64,000 bases of DNA from Veillonella sp. (GCF_018364065.1 NZ_JAGZMO010000001.1:1-64000), one strand, 5' to 3'; positions 35,521 through 44,768 are shown, counted from the stretch's first letter. Numbers and translations are program-made. Notes: generated by a model not told the origin, from the sequence alone.

Positions 35521-36775
35521 AACGACGTACGCGTGTGTTCGCGCCTTTGTGTCCGGTTGCTTTGTGGCGTTTTGCCTTGGTTGCCTGATAGTTGGAAGTG
35601 ATTTTCGGCTTGCTGCGACTTACTTCCTTCTTAGGTGCCTGAGCTTTGCCCTTCGTTTTAACCTGGCCGTCAGCGGTGTATTTTGTTAATGTCGCTTCGA
35701 TAGCGCGTTCGATGCGGCGAAGCCAGCTTTCTTCAGCCGGTGTGGCAAAGGTAATGGCAATACCGCTTGTGCCGGCACGACCGGTACGGCCGATGCGGTG
35801 GATGTAGTAATCCACATCATGTGGCACATCGTAGTTGTATACATGACTGATCCCTTCAATATCGATACCGCGTGCCGCAATGTCGGTGGCAACCAAGATT
35901 TGCGTACGGGCACGGGCGAAGTCTTTTAGAATCTGTGTACGGCGGCCCTGTGTCAAGTCACCGTGAAGTTCGCCGATGTTGAAGCCTGCCGCAGTAAGTT
36001 CATAGGAGAGGCGGATAGCCCCTTCTTTTTTATTACAGAATACAATCGCCAAGTATGGATTATCTTCTTGTAACTGCTTAATCAGGCGCGGCAGTTTTTG
36101 CTCTTCCGATACCATGAGAACGCGTTGTTCGATTGTATCGAGCGTTACGTTTTCCCCTTTAACCGTTACAGACATAGGCTTATGCATGTACGCTTTGGCA
36201 AGACTGCGGATGCGGTCCGGCATGGTGGCGGAGAAGAGAAGCAACTGGCGATTCGGGTTCGTGTGTTCAATTAAGGATTCCACATCCGGTAAAAATCCCA
36301 TGTGTAACATTTGATCCGCTTCGTCTAACACTACGCGGCGCACATTTTCAAGCTGCAAGGATTCGCGATGTACGTGATCTAAGAGACGACCCGGTGTACC
36401 TAAGATAACATGGGGTCTGCGACCGAGCTGTTGGAGCTGACCTTCAATGGTGCGGCCGCCGATGAGCGGGAGAATATCAACACCCAAGGTTTCGCCCAAT
36501 TCTTTGGCCGTATCGGCAATCTGGCGAACCAGTTCACGAGTCGGTGCAATGATAAGAGCCTGTTCCTGGAATACTTCCACGTTGATGCGCTGTAAAATCG
36601 GCAATAAGAAGGCTAATGTTTTACCGGTACCGGTTTGTGCTTTGGCAATTAAGTCCACACCTTTGAATGCCGGCGGGATTGCCTGTTCCTGAATTGGCGT
36701 AGGCTCCTTAATGCCCTGCTTGGCTAGCAAGTCGATAAGCTCTTCGGAAACGCCCAAAGTTTTAAATGATTTCAT
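35507..36775 (-). CDS. DEAD-box ATP-dependent RNA helicase
   Basis: A 422-aa helicase. The Q motif region is FKTLGVSEELIDLLAKQGIKEPTPIQ. Motif I is AQTGTGKT, motif II DEAD, motif III SAT and motif VI HRIGRTGR, all intact. A basic C-terminal tail (about 375-422, rich in Lys/Arg/Ser) likely adds RNA affinity, as in CshA/RhlE-type proteins. It remodels RNA in ribosome assembly or decay; which subfamily is unclear. The ATG is preceded by AAAGGA. It is convergent with topB. Confidence 0.92.
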   Translation of the reverse strand: MKSFKTLGVSEELIDLLAKQGIKEPTPIQEQAIPPAFKGVDLIAKAQTGTGKTLAFLLPILQRINVEVFQEQALIIAPTRELVRQIADTAKELGETLGVDILPLIGGRTIEGQLQQLGRRPHVILGTPGRLLDHVHRESLQLENVRRVVLDEADQMLHMGFLPDVESLIEHTNPNRQLLLFSATMPDRIRSLAKAYMHKPMSVTVKGENVTLDTIEQRVLMVSEEQKLPRLIKQLQEDNPYLAIVFCNKKEGAIRLSYELTAAGFNIGELHGDLTQGRRTQILKDFARARTQILVATDIAARGIDIEGISHVYNYDVPHDVDYYIHRIGRTGRAGTSGIAITFATPAEESWLRRIERAIEATLTKYTADGQVKTKGKAQAPKKEVSRSKPKITSNYQATKAKRHKATGHKGANTRVRRSRSK

Positions 36776-37206
36776 ATATTAATATCCTTTCCTGTGAGAG
36801 TTATTATAGATGTATTTATATTTATCTATATTATTATATCATAGAATACGCCAACATATGGCGTGGGCGGTGTAATAATCGAATAAATGTGTTGAAATTT
36901 CTTCGCGCTAACATAAGGCAATGGGTGCGCTAAATAATAAAGTAATTTAATTGTAGTGTTTAATATCAAGTCGGAACAAGGAAGAAAAACGAGTGAACTG
37001 GAAGAGAACAGGGCTTTTTATACAGTAAAATCGGCGAAATCACACAAAGTTATATATCGTTTGCGAAATATGCATATTGAAAATTAATTGAAAATGACTA
37101 TATGTTATGCTTGATTTTGATAAACAGAAGAGCTTTTTCTGCATATGAGAGAAAAGAAATTTAATCTCAAATGAAAATGAAAATATCATTGAAGCCTCTA
37201 TGGTGG

Positions 37207-37229
37207 TAATGATAACAAGATTATCAGTA
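37207..37229 (+). promoter_or_regulatory. Candidate Fur-type operator, distal
   Basis: TGATAA (37210-37215) and TTATCA (37221-37226) form an inverted repeat with a 5-base spacer, resembling Fur-family sites built from GATAAT hexamers. The iron-transport genes downstream support the call. Confidence 0.45.
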
Positions 37230-37298
37230 GAGCCTAAGTGATAATGAAAATTCAGGGTTTTCGATGTACTATCAAATAGGCCTAAATGAAAGTGGTTA

Positions 37299-37326
37299 TT
37301 GAATTTGTCAGCCCATATGTTATAAT
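37299..37326 (+). promoter_or_regulatory. Promoter of feoAB
   Basis: TTGAAT (37299-37304), 16-base spacer, TATAAT (37321-37326). Transcription would start near 37333. Confidence 0.55.
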
Positions 37327-37335
37327 CAGACTGTA

Positions 37336-37356
37336 ATTATTTATCATTATCATTAC
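37336..37356 (+). promoter_or_regulatory. Candidate Fur box over the feoAB start site
   Basis: On the minus strand the sequence reads TAATGATAATGATAAATAA, that is, GATAAT-type hexamers in tandem as in Fur boxes. It overlaps the predicted transcription start, where a repressor would block transcription. Confidence 0.55.
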
Positions 37357-37426
37357 GTGGAAAATAGAGATGGTTTAGGGAGACCGGGAGGCCTATTTTC
37401 GACGAAAACCACAAGGAGGTGTAGGA

Positions 37427-37666
37427 ATGGTAAAACAGTTGGCACAACTTAAGCCGGGCGAAGCAGGTGTAATTACCAATTTACGCGGTACCGGGAATAT
37501 TAAACACCGTCTTATTGACATGGGATTGGTGCCGGGAACGATGGTACGAGTAATGAAATTTGCTCCGCTGGGAGATCCCATAGAAATTAAAGTGAAGAAC
37601 TTTGATTTAGCTTTGCGTGTCAGTGAAGCAGAAACAATTGACGTAGAAACAAAGCAGGAGGTTTAG
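37427..37666 (+). CDS. feoA: Ferrous iron transport accessory protein FeoA
   Basis: A 79-aa SH3-like protein. The pattern LKPGEAGVITNLRGTGNIKHRLIDMGLVPGTMVRV is the FeoA signature. It is thought to interact with and regulate FeoB at the membrane. The ATG follows AAGGAGG; feoB begins 1 base after its stop. Confidence 0.93.
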   Translation: MVKQLAQLKPGEAGVITNLRGTGNIKHRLIDMGLVPGTMVRVMKFAPLGDPIEIKVKNFDLALRVSEAETIDVETKQEV

Positions 37667-37667
37667 A

Positions 37668-40091
37668 ATGAGTGACCAGAACGCCACGACCATTCGCATT
37701 GCCTTAGCAGGGAATCCGAACTGTGGTAAGACAACCATTTTTAATAACATTACAGGTTCAAAACAACACGTCGGTAACTATCCGGGTGTAACCGTTGAGA
37801 AAAAAGAAGGGGAATGCTCCTTTGACGGCAGCGATTTATTATTTATCGACTTGCCTGGTACATATAGTTTAACAGCACGCTCCTTAGACGAATTGGTAGC
37901 ACGTAATACGATTATCAATGATGAGCCTGATGTAATTGTTAACGTATTAGATGCTTCTAATTTGGAACGTAACCTTTACTTGGCGGCGCAGCTGTTAGAG
38001 TTGGAACGTCCTTTAGTGTTGGCACTCAACATGAGTGACGTAGCCGAAGAAATGGGCATCGACATTGATGTTCGCAAATTGAGCGAATTAACAGGTGCCA
38101 GCATTGTTAAGACCGTAGGCCGCAACAATGTAGGGACTCGTGAATTATTACAGGCCGTTGTGGATGTAACCAAAGAAGAAACCGTTACATTGGCCACTGT
38201 TGATTACGGCGAAGTATTGGAACCGGCTATTGAAGCATTAGTAGCCGCTATTGAAGAAGCAGGTACTATTACCTATCCGCTTCGCTGGGTAGCCATCAAA
38301 TTGTTGGAAAACGATCCGGACGTAATTAAGAAAGTAAACGCTTTCGAAAATACACAAAACGTACTTAAGATTGCTGAACGTCTTCGCAACGAATTGAGTG
38401 ACAAAGTAGATTTAGAAATTATTTTCCAAGAGTATCGTCATCGTTTCGCTGTTCAGACTTTCAATGAATCCTTACGCAGTACGCCAAGAGAAATCGAAAC
38501 AAAATCCGATCGTTTAGATAAAATCTTGACTCACCGCGTGCTGGGCTTGCCAATCTTCATGCTCATTATGTGGCTCTTATTTAACTTCGTAAACGAGTTG
38601 GGCGCATATCCTCAGGGCTGGATTGAAGACGGCTTCACGGCTCTCGGCGAATGGGCCACTACGGTAATTCCGGACGGCCAGTTGCAATCGCTCGTAGTTG
38701 ACGGCATCATCGCCGGTGTGGGCGCGGTTATGAGTTTCGTACCGCTCATCGTATTCCTCTTCCTGGGCATTGCGTTCCTCGAAGATACCGGTTACATGGC
38801 CCGTGCGGCGTTCGTAATGGACCGTATCATGCGCGCCTGCGGCTTGCATGGTAAATCCTTCATTCCGTTGCTCATCGGTTACGGTTGTAGTATTCCGGCC
38901 ATCATGGGTGCCCGTATTTTGGACAACCGTCGTGACCGTATGATTACGATTTTAGTATCCCAGTTTATGACATGTAGTGCCCGTTTGCCGGTATATACAT
39001 TGTTCATCGGTGCGTTCTTCCCGGTAGGGCAGCGCGGTACCGTATTATTCGCCATTTACTTTGCCGGTATCGTATTGGCAGTACTTATGGCAAAAGTATT
39101 TCGCAAGTTCTTGTTCCCTGGCGAATCCGAACCATTTGTTATGGAATTACCTCCATACCATATGCCTACATTGAAGAGCGTATTGCTTCACATGTGGGAA
39201 CGCGCCATCTTGTACTTAAAGAAAGCGGGTACATTCATTTTAGCCGCATCTGTAATTATCTGGTTCCTTGCATCCTATCCACAAGAAGTTCCTTATTCTC
39301 AGGACTTCGATGCAGCTCGTGAAACTGTAACGCAAACATATGATGCACAGGCAGATGCAATTTTAACACAGGCCGGCTTAGTAACTGACGAACAGAAACA
39401 GCCTGTAATGGATATGGTTGATAAAATGACTGCTATCCAGGAAGAACAGGATGCAGCGGCTGCTGAAGAAGAAACTGACGAAGAAGCACCTGCAGAAGAT
39501 ACTAAAGCAGATGCAACAGCTACCGCTGATGCAACGGCAGCTAATCAGCCATTGGAAATTCCAGAATACTTCAAAGATCTTCAAGCCAGCGATGCCAATG
39601 TTTTCCCTGTTGCATGGTCCGTATACCAGAACAACTTGGAAAAAGACGAAAAGATTGGCGCATTGGATGAAGAAGAAGCTGCTGAAAAAATCCAAGGTTC
39701 CTATGCAGCTATGATCGGTCGTACAATTGAACCAATTATGCGTCCGTTAGGCTTTGACTGGAAGATGAGCGTATCGCTTATTACAGCCTTAGCCGCAAAA
39801 GAAGTAATGGTAAGTACATTGGGTACTATTTATGCCGTTACTGCTGACGAAGACAATGAACAACCACTTCAGGAATACTTACGTCAGGATAAATCATTCA
39901 CTCCGTTAGTAGCGGTTGGCTTAATGATGTTTGTTCTTATTTATCCACCATGCTTTGCAGCCATGGCCGTATTCAAACGCGAGTCCGGCGGCTGGGCTTG
40001 GTTAGGCTTCTTCATTCTTTACTCCTGTGCATTGGCATGGGTAGCGGCCTTCCTCGTTTACAATGTGGGTCATTTATTGGGCTTCCAGTAA
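37668..40091 (+). CDS. feoB: Ferrous iron transporter FeoB
   Basis: An 807-aa inner-membrane Fe(II) transporter. The N-terminal G domain has GNPNCGKTTIFN (G1, about 15-26), DLPGTYSL (G3) and NMSD (G4); the helical GDI-like domain follows. The membrane core has the Gate motifs with Cys in YGCSIPAIMGAR and MTCSARLPVYT. An unusual acidic/Ala/Thr-rich insertion of about 80 residues (about 560-640) lies in a loop before the last transmembrane segments. The ATG follows CAGGAGG. It is probably repressed by Fur with iron (inference from the upstream sites). Confidence 0.95.
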   Translation: MSDQNATTIRIALAGNPNCGKTTIFNNITGSKQHVGNYPGVTVEKKEGECSFDGSDLLFIDLPGTYSLTARSLDELVARNTIINDEPDVIVNVLDASNLERNLYLAAQLLELERPLVLALNMSDVAEEMGIDIDVRKLSELTGASIVKTVGRNNVGTRELLQAVVDVTKEETVTLATVDYGEVLEPAIEALVAAIEEAGTITYPLRWVAIKLLENDPDVIKKVNAFENTQNVLKIAERLRNELSDKVDLEIIFQEYRHRFAVQTFNESLRSTPREIETKSDRLDKILTHRVLGLPIFMLIMWLLFNFVNELGAYPQGWIEDGFTALGEWATTVIPDGQLQSLVVDGIIAGVGAVMSFVPLIVFLFLGIAFLEDTGYMARAAFVMDRIMRACGLHGKSFIPLLIGYGCSIPAIMGARILDNRRDRMITILVSQFMTCSARLPVYTLFIGAFFPVGQRGTVLFAIYFAGIVLAVLMAKVFRKFLFPGESEPFVMELPPYHMPTLKSVLLHMWERAILYLKKAGTFILAASVIIWFLASYPQEVPYSQDFDAARETVTQTYDAQADAILTQAGLVTDEQKQPVMDMVDKMTAIQEEQDAAAAEEETDEEAPAEDTKADATATADATAANQPLEIPEYFKDLQASDANVFPVAWSVYQNNLEKDEKIGALDEEEAAEKIQGSYAAMIGRTIEPIMRPLGFDWKMSVSLITALAAKEVMVSTLGTIYAVTADEDNEQPLQEYLRQDKSFTPLVAVGLMMFVLIYPPCFAAMAVFKRESGGWAWLGFFILYSCALAWVAAFLVYNVGHLLGFQ

Positions 40092-40391
40092 AAGCAAGGC
40101 ATAGCAACGCTTTTTAGCAAAAATAAGCTTGTTATTTAAAGTCGGGAGCATGAGATATACATGTGATTTTAATTTATGAGACTTATAATGTGATAAAAGT
40201 AAAGAAACAATAAATGAAGTTAGTAAAAATTTTACAAACAAAAACCGTCTAACTAATAGTGATAATAAATTATTCAATTACCTAGTTTTAAATGAGAATT
40301 AACGACTGATAATTGAATGAGAATTAAGTGAATGTCTAGTTCTTGTAAATTTTATGTCAAATTCTTATTGATAAAAGGAAAAGGATAGTGT
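40092..40391. other. Gene-less AT-rich gap after feoB
   Basis: About 300 bases without ORF or clear terminator. Near its end, AAATGAGAATTAACGACTGATAATTGAATGAGAATTAAG (read in parts, 40292-40330) contains repeated TGAGAATTA/TGATAAT hexamers reminiscent of Fur-family sites, possibly controlling the Cys-rich peptide gene. Confidence 0.4.
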
Positions 40392-40589
40392 ATGATAATG
40401 GAGAACCTAATAGTTTATCTCATCGGATTAATTGCTGTATTGTTTGTTGCACGGAAAGCGTATAAAACGATGACCGGTAAAGGTGGTTGCAATTGTGGCT
40501 GCTCCGGTAAGGGCGGTAAAAAGACTATAAATTCTGCTGACGGCGGCTGTGGCTGCTGCAGCGGCAATGTATCTTCCGAAAACAGATAA
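40392..40589 (+). CDS. FeoB-associated Cys-rich membrane protein
   Basis: A 65-aa protein with one transmembrane helix (LIVYLIGLIAVLFVARKAY, about 5-24) and a Cys/Gly-rich tail: CNCGCSGKGG and GGCGCCSG, seven Cys in all. This matches the FeoB-associated Cys-rich family found beside feoB in Firmicutes, proposed to help Fe(II) uptake. Start is ATG at 40392 or the in-frame ATG at 40398; AAGGA lies just upstream of both. A short hairpin (AACAGATAATATCTGTT) spans its stop codon. Confidence 0.85.
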   Translation: MIMENLIVYLIGLIAVLFVARKAYKTMTGKGGCNCGCSGKGGKKTINSADGGCGCCSGNVSSENR

Positions 40590-40615
40590 TATCTGTTACT
40601 GAGATATGGCAGAAG

Positions 40616-40654
40616 TAGCCAAGGTTCACCAGGGTTGGACCTTGGCTATTTTTA
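40616..40654 (+). terminator. Intrinsic terminator of the feo region
   Basis: TAGCCAAGGT pairs with ACCTTGGCTA (13-base loop), followed by TTTTT. Confidence 0.8.
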
Positions 40655-40707
40655 TAAATGCATTACGATGTACTATTTTATTCATTCCCGGGAAAGGTGG
40701 AGTTATT

Positions 40708-40986
40708 ATGTTTAACATCGACAAAAACAAAGTAAAACACGCTAATTTATTCGCAGCCGGTTTGGCACTTGGCACAGTAGGCCTTAAAGTGTTAACCAGC
40801 AAAGACGCTAAGAAAGTGTACGCTAATGTAGTAGCTGCAGGCATCCGTGCTAAAGACAGCATTATGCAGACAGCTGAAAAAGTACAGGCTTCCAGCGGAA
40901 GCATTTTAGCTGATGCACAGGAAATCAACGAAAAACGTCGTCAGGATGAAGCATTGTTTGAAGAAGAAGAAAGTGATGAAAAATAA
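40708..40986 (+). CDS. Small protein paired with a P-type ATPase (DUF6110-like)
   Basis: A 92-aa protein. A hydrophobic segment (ANLFAAGLALGTVGLKVL, about 11-28) is followed by TSKDAKKVYANVVAAGIRAKD and an acidic tail. It resembles small proteins encoded just upstream of heavy-metal P-type ATPases in Firmicutes (family name from memory, moderate certainty). The start at 40708 follows GGAAAGGTGGAG; an earlier in-frame frame runs through the terminator and was rejected. Its stop shares a base with the ATPase start (TAATG), so the two are translationally coupled and probably work together. Confidence 0.7.
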   Translation: MFNIDKNKVKHANLFAAGLALGTVGLKVLTSKDAKKVYANVVAAGIRAKDSIMQTAEKVQASSGSILADAQEINEKRRQDEALFEEEESDEK

Positions 40987-43130
40987 TGTTGAAGTTTTCG
41001 GTTAGTCAACGATTATCGAAACGACTTCACCTGACAGTAAGCGGCCGACTCTTTGATGACGCCGAAGCTGTATTTTTAGAAGAAACGCTCATGAAGAATC
41101 CGGCTATTATCAGTGCCAAGTTCTTCACGCGCTCCCGTGATTTGATTATCAACCATGACGGCGATGAAACGGCTGTGCGCGATGCCGTATTGGCTCTTAG
41201 AGAGCTGGATTTTTCAGCGGCGCCTGCATTGACGGAATATTCTCCGCGCTTAGTAAATCGTAAATATCGTGAGTCCATGATCGGACAAACGTTACTATAT
41301 GTGGGCAAGCGCATTTTCTTGCCTATGCCGATTCGAGTAGCCTGGAACGCAGTCAATGCGGTGAAGTTCGTTAAACAGGCCATTACTATGCTGTGGCACC
41401 GCAAGTTGACCGTCGAAGTATTGGACGGTGTGGCCATTACAGTATCCATGTTGCGCGGCGATTTCTCGACAGCCGGCGCTATCATGTATCTGTTGGGAAT
41501 CGGCGAAACTCTGGAAGAATGGACCCTTCGCAAATCTGTACTGAATTTGGCAGAGAGTATGTCTCTCAATGTGGATAAAGTATGGGTAAAGGTTGACGGT
41601 GTGGAAGTAAGTCGCCCTGTAGCCGAAGTGGCGGAAGGTGATCTTGTAGTACTTCGTCAAGGCGAAGTAGTGCCATTGGACGGGATTGTTACGGATGGTG
41701 TAGTGCTTATCAACCAAAGCTCCATGACAGGCGAACCGGAACCGGTGCGCCGCGATGAAGGAACCTTTGTGTATGCCGGCACCGTTGTGGAAGAAGGCTC
41801 CTGTACTATTCAAGTTAAGGGCAATTCCAAATCATCCCGTTACGAACAGATTGTAACCCTTATTGAAGAGTCGGAACAGATGAAATCCGGTATGGAACAG
41901 AAGGCGTTCCATATGGCGGACAAACTGGTGCCTATCAGCTTTGCCGGTACAGCATTGACCTATTTGCTGACCCGCAACACAATGATGGCCTTGTCCTTCC
42001 TCATGGTGGATTTCTCCTGTGCCTTGAAGTTGAGTATTCCGTTAGCCGTATTATCCGCTATGGAAGAAGCGTCCAAGCGCGGCATTACGGTTAAGGGCGG
42101 TAAGTTCATGGAACAAATCGCCGCTGCGGATATGATTGTATTCGATAAGACCGGTACACTTACAAAAGCGGAACCGGTGTTTGAACAGATTATTACCTTT
42201 GAAGGCAATGATCCGGACGATATGCTTATGCTGGCAGCTTGCCTTGAAGAACATTTCCCTCATTCCATGGCCCGTGCCGTTGTGAATGCGGCGGAAGAGC
42301 ACAACTTGCCACATAAGGAAAAACATTCGTCCAAGTTGGAATACATCGTGGCACACGGCATTGCCTCCAAAGTGGGCAATCGCAAATGCCGCATCGGCAG
42401 TGCTCATTTTATCTTTGATGATGAAAAGACAGTTATCCCTCCTGATGAAATGGATAAGTTCAACAGCTTGCCCGATTCGTCATCCCATTTATACTTAGCT
42501 ATCAGCGGCCGTTTGGCGGCGGTGCTTTGTATTAAAGATCCGGTGCGTGATGAAGCGAAACAGGTAATTGAAGAGCTTCATCAGTTAGGCATTAAGAAAG
42601 TGGTTATGATGACCGGCGACAGCAAGCGCAATGCGGAACGGGTAGCCCGAGAAATCGGCATTGACGAAGTGCATGCGGAAGTATTGCCGGGCGATAAAGC
42701 CGCTTATATTAAACAGGCGAAGAGCGAAGGCTATACAGTTATGATGATCGGCGACGGCATCAATGATTCGCCGGCCTTATCGGAAGCGCATGTAGGTGTG
42801 GCCATGAACGAAGGCGCACCGATTGCGCAGAAGATTGCCAATGTAACTGTATCCTCCGATGACTTGATGAGTATTGTGGATATGCGTAAAATTGCAATGC
42901 AGCTCATGGACCGCATTCAATTTAACTACAACTCCATTGTAGGTGTAAATGGTGCCTTGGTAGGTCTTGGTTTATTCCAGGTATTGACGCCAAGCACAAC
43001 TGCATGGTTCCACAATTTATTCACCTTGGCTATCGGTCTACGCAGCATGACACCATTGTTGCCGGCCAAGTCTGATGCAGATACAATTGTGCCTGCATTA
43101 ACTGGAGCGGCAGTGCAACCGGTGGCTTAA
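40986..43130 (+). CDS. Heavy-metal P1B-type ATPase with atypical FSC motif
   Basis: A 714-aa P-type ATPase. An N-terminal HMA-like domain (about 1-75) lacks the CxxC pair. The actuator TGE-type motif is MTGEPEPV, the phosphorylation site D387 is in DKTGTLT, and the hinge is MIGDGINDSPAL. In the transmembrane metal motif, where copper and zinc pumps have CPC/SPC, this protein reads F343-S344-C345 (FSCALKLSIPLA). The metal is therefore uncertain and may not be copper. It is coupled to the small upstream gene and lies next to feo genes. A terminator follows at 43259. Confidence 0.88.
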   Translation: MLKFSVSQRLSKRLHLTVSGRLFDDAEAVFLEETLMKNPAIISAKFFTRSRDLIINHDGDETAVRDAVLALRELDFSAAPALTEYSPRLVNRKYRESMIGQTLLYVGKRIFLPMPIRVAWNAVNAVKFVKQAITMLWHRKLTVEVLDGVAITVSMLRGDFSTAGAIMYLLGIGETLEEWTLRKSVLNLAESMSLNVDKVWVKVDGVEVSRPVAEVAEGDLVVLRQGEVVPLDGIVTDGVVLINQSSMTGEPEPVRRDEGTFVYAGTVVEEGSCTIQVKGNSKSSRYEQIVTLIEESEQMKSGMEQKAFHMADKLVPISFAGTALTYLLTRNTMMALSFLMVDFSCALKLSIPLAVLSAMEEASKRGITVKGGKFMEQIAAADMIVFDKTGTLTKAEPVFEQIITFEGNDPDDMLMLAACLEEHFPHSMARAVVNAAEEHNLPHKEKHSSKLEYIVAHGIASKVGNRKCRIGSAHFIFDDEKTVIPPDEMDKFNSLPDSSSHLYLAISGRLAAVLCIKDPVRDEAKQVIEELHQLGIKKVVMMTGDSKRNAERVAREIGIDEVHAEVLPGDKAAYIKQAKSEGYTVMMIGDGINDSPALSEAHVGVAMNEGAPIAQKIANVTVSSDDLMSIVDMRKIAMQLMDRIQFNYNSIVGVNGALVGLGLFQVLTPSTTAWFHNLFTLAIGLRSMTPLLPAKSDADTIVPALTGAAVQPVA

Positions 43131-43258
43131 ACGGCTAATTGCTTGGCTCTTGCAAAACTGATTGCTAATATGTGTAATCATGTAATGCTTGGACAAGCAA
43201 TTGCTTAATTGCAGAAAAGACAATAGCCGGAACGTGCTTAGCTTTTCAAGAGGTCGTG

Positions 43259-43288
43259 GCGGTCTCCTTCTAGGAGACCGCTTTTTTG
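43259..43288 (+). terminator. Intrinsic terminator after the P1B ATPase
   Basis: Perfect 10-bp stem GCGGTCTCCT / AGGAGACCGC with loop TCT, then six T. Confidence 0.9.
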
Positions 43289-43352
43289 TTGAGTTTTAAG
43301 CGGACCTATAGTAGAATAAAACTACTGAAATGAAATACTAGGAGGTTAAAAC

Positions 43353-43754
43353 ATGAAAGTCCTTGCTGATATCATGCGGCGAACTTTATACATGGGGTTC
43401 TTTATCATATTAATACCCTTGGGGGCATATACAATTCATAACGGTTCCAGTGCCACAGTAGCATTGGTAAGTTATTTGTTTTTATCCATTGTGATTCCCC
43501 TCTTATATCTGTCTTCCAGCCGGAGCGGATTCGGACCGAAAGAGTTGCGCATCGGCCGCATATTGTATATAGTGAGCTGGGGCTCCATCCAGGTCCTGAC
43601 TTATAATTCGTTTTTTATGGGTGATTTTTCATTTTTATGGAATTTACCTACCGTAGGTCGCGACGTAGCCTTTATCCTTGCCATGTATGTGCAGGTTGTA
43701 CTTTCGTTGACTTTAGCATATGTGTTGACTCGTATCCTTAGAAAGGGGCAATGA
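43353..43754 (+). CDS. Small membrane protein of unknown function (133 aa)
   Basis: Four predicted transmembrane helices (about 13-30, 37-53, 70-85, 104-126) with short polar links; no enzymatic motif is recognised. The ATG follows AGGAGG at 7 bases. The next gene starts 1 base after its stop, so the two form one transcription unit. Charged loop SSSRSGFGPKELRIGRI is probably cytoplasmic. Family not recognised. Confidence 0.75.
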   Translation: MKVLADIMRRTLYMGFFIILIPLGAYTIHNGSSATVALVSYLFLSIVIPLLYLSSSRSGFGPKELRIGRILYIVSWGSIQVLTYNSFFMGDFSFLWNLPTVGRDVAFILAMYVQVVLSLTLAYVLTRILRKGQ

Positions 43755-43755
43755 A

Positions 43756-44748
43756 TTGAATAATTTTGTTAGAATGACTCTCTTGGGAGCGCTTGTAGTA
43801 GTTCCTATTTCCATGATTATATTGGCCATGGGCGGTATGTTGGCCGGGATTCCCGCATTTATCGCATTGGCACTCTTTGCACCATTTTGGCTTCGCCGTC
43901 AAGATAAATTGCGTCAGTTTGCGGACTATCCGTGGCGCGGCGGATTATATTTCTACAGTCTCATCGGCTGGGTAATCTTCTTCTACATGGGCGAACGCGT
44001 AGCGCCGCTTCAACTGGAAGGGCAGACTATGGGCGGGCTCCTCATGATATGGTTGTTCATTTTCTTCTTCGGATACATCGGCGTATCGCTAACGGCGTAC
44101 ATTTTAACGTTGTTCTTCGCTCGTCCTCGTTTTAACCGCTGGATCGATGAAACCTTGGACATTGCAGTATACGCGTTGCCGATTCCAATGCTCTTGGTGG
44201 GCGACATCCTGTTCATGAACCTGCAGGGGGTTCAATTGAGCCGTGAGTCTCAGGTTATGATCTTCGATATGATGAATCTTCTCATATTGCTCACCGTAGT
44301 TTGGACCATGGGCTCCATTTCCATTTACTTATTCCCACGCAATGAAGTACGCAAAGCGTTCCGCTTACTGCGTATCCTGGTTACCGCCTTTGTATGGCTC
44401 GCTATTAACGGTCATATCTTCGGTGGCGGCTGGCTGCCTGACTTTGTAGTGAACCTTGTTGATGTAGTGTTCCCTGCATTCCGCGGCAATCCAATCGTGT
44501 ACATTACACCGGGCCTCATTGAGTTTGTCATCTTGGGCATTTCTGTCGGTGTAGGTATGTGGGCTGAAAGCTTCTTGATTCGTTTGCAGAATCGCTACAA
44601 AACGAAGGAAGAACATGTAAAAGAAGTAGTGGAAAACGCTATGAAGTCTTCTGTTCTTGAAAAAGAAGCACAGGAGAAGGCTGTTAAAGAAGCGCGTGCA
44701 GCTAGAAAACAGGCTAAGAAGAACAACAAGGGAAAAGGCCCTAAATAG
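43756..44748 (+). CDS. Polytopic membrane protein of unknown function (330 aa)
   Basis: About eight hydrophobic segments from the N-terminus to residue about 275, followed by a basic, Lys/Glu/Ala-rich helical tail (about 280-330: KEEHVKEVVENAMKSSVLEK and more) ending KNNKGKGPK, likely cytoplasmic and coiled-coil. It starts at TTG with AAAGGGG 6-7 bases upstream, overlapping the previous stop context. Family not recognised; the link to the 133-aa gene suggests a two-component membrane complex (inference). Confidence 0.75.
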   Translation: MNNFVRMTLLGALVVVPISMIILAMGGMLAGIPAFIALALFAPFWLRRQDKLRQFADYPWRGGLYFYSLIGWVIFFYMGERVAPLQLEGQTMGGLLMIWLFIFFFGYIGVSLTAYILTLFFARPRFNRWIDETLDIAVYALPIPMLLVGDILFMNLQGVQLSRESQVMIFDMMNLLILLTVVWTMGSISIYLFPRNEVRKAFRLLRILVTAFVWLAINGHIFGGGWLPDFVVNLVDVVFPAFRGNPIVYITPGLIEFVILGISVGVGMWAESFLIRLQNRYKTKEEHVKEVVENAMKSSVLEKEAQEKAVKEARAARKQAKKNNKGKGPK

Positions 44749-44768
44749 ATGCTGTAAGCGTATACTAC

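Larger units (their letters stand above)
36776..37426. other. Gene-less region upstream of feoA
   Basis: About 650 AT-rich bases between the divergent DEAD-box gene and feoA. The right half contains Fur-like sites and a promoter listed separately. Several GAAAATGA/TGATAAT-like hexamers (about 37089, 37172, 37238) suggest more than one binding site. No ORF is seen. Confidence 0.55.

Noticed and set aside
37156..37200. Additional Fur boxes at ATGAAAATGAAAATATCATT
   Set aside because: Hexamer match is weak and the AT-rich background makes chance matches likely, so it is not listed as a separate site.
40606..40707. Longer N-terminus for the 92-aa ATPase partner
   Set aside because: The extra codons cover a clear terminator hairpin, while a good ribosome site precedes the ATG at 40708.
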